From assembly GCA_015519975.1 (NCBI GenBank), contig WIAL01000020.1:28798-92797 (forward strand): DNA of 64,000 bases, given 5' to 3'. Origin of the DNA: Hydrogenothermaceae bacterium. Its GTDB lineage: Bacteria; Aquificota; Aquificia; Aquificales; Hydrogenothermaceae. Shown in pieces: positions 63,911 through 64,000 of the stretch. Numbering within the stretch: position 1 is the first letter of the stretch; each line of letters begins with the position of its first letter. The notes under the pieces were generated by a model, which was not told where the DNA came from, did not search any database, and saw only the letters and a program-made list of their open reading frames with translations. The position numbers and the translations under genes are program-made.

Positions 63911-64000
63911 GAGGCCAAGCCTCACGGGCGATTAGTACCACTCGGCTGCACCCGTTGCCGGGCTTCCACCTGTGGCCTATCAACGTGGTAGTCTCCCACG
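63911..64000 (-). rRNA. rrl: 23S ribosomal RNA, 3' end (partial)
   Basis: The minus strand carries the conserved 3' terminus of 23S: GGTACTAATCGCCCGTGAGG followed by CTTGGCCTC. The gene continues beyond the window edge. The exact 3' base is uncertain by several nucleotides. Confidence 0.92.

Overview
The window is AT-rich chromosomal DNA from a Gram-negative thermophile, most likely a member of the Aquificota close to Hydrogenothermaceae (Sulfurihydrogenibium/Persephonella-like). This is an inference. It rests on the low GC, the Lys/Glu/Ile-rich proteins, outer-membrane biogenesis genes (lpxK, lptE, TonB receptor, OmpA-like protein), a partial F-type ATP synthase operon with two different b subunits, a branched-chain polyamine synthase of the thermophile type, and aconitase plus acetyl-CoA synthetase as expected for an autotroph. 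Nothing in the window looks like a phage, transposon or CRISPR locus. It is gene-dense: no stretch above about 300 bases lacks a gene.

Layout. 1-5061: end of a PAS-GGDEF protein, then a leftward operon era-mgtE-lpxK-scpA. 5146-10551: rightward ATP synthase operon b'-b-delta-alpha-gamma-beta, without a, c or epsilon. 10559-12018: small rightward genes (two lipoproteins, two unknowns). 12022-16552: an envelope cluster with a CsgG-like lipoprotein, a LamG/FlgT-like exported protein and two LPP20-like lipoproteins. 16596-22997: lepA-birA, a small motility-like gene, a dehydrogenase, bioF, and a membrane GGDEF protein. 23022-28638: aconitase, uppP, queD with small partners, a gamma-carbonic-anhydrase-like protein, an HU protein and tRNA-Pro. 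28640-31998: tightly overlapping leftward operon rsmD-coaD-lptE-holA-ruvB. 32027-37029: nlpC-like, hslV, a helicase-dead priA, HIT, lapA-like, a 46-residue membrane peptide and a DhnA-type aldolase. 37056-46850: acs, an Er-VIT iron protein, tpx, TonB receptor plus PepSY protein, and a 12-heme membrane-anchored cytochrome c. 46847-50363: leftward ftsY-gpmA-tpiA-secG-dehydrogenase. 50461-54714: OmpA-like, site-2 protease, a CcmI-domain lipoprotein and cinA. 54707-60253: third GGDEF protein, argH, bcp, tRNA-Leu, exported superoxide reductase and bpsA. 60331-64000: valS with a large insertion, then 5S and the 3' end of 23S rRNA, all leftward.

The most interesting points are: a PriA that keeps all eight zinc-ribbon cysteines but has lost its helicase motifs; a valyl-tRNA synthetase with roughly 180 extra residues between its two Cys pairs; the CsgG/FlgT/LPP20 envelope cluster as a candidate little-described surface or export system; the multiheme cytochrome whose gene end overlaps a PepSY gene on the other strand; and a family of near-identical GGGGC...GCCCC terminators, several lying inside coding sequence.

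Gene functions were assigned by reading motifs and remembered family sequences; no database search was possible. Promoter and operator calls are the weakest part, because AT-rich DNA gives chance matches.
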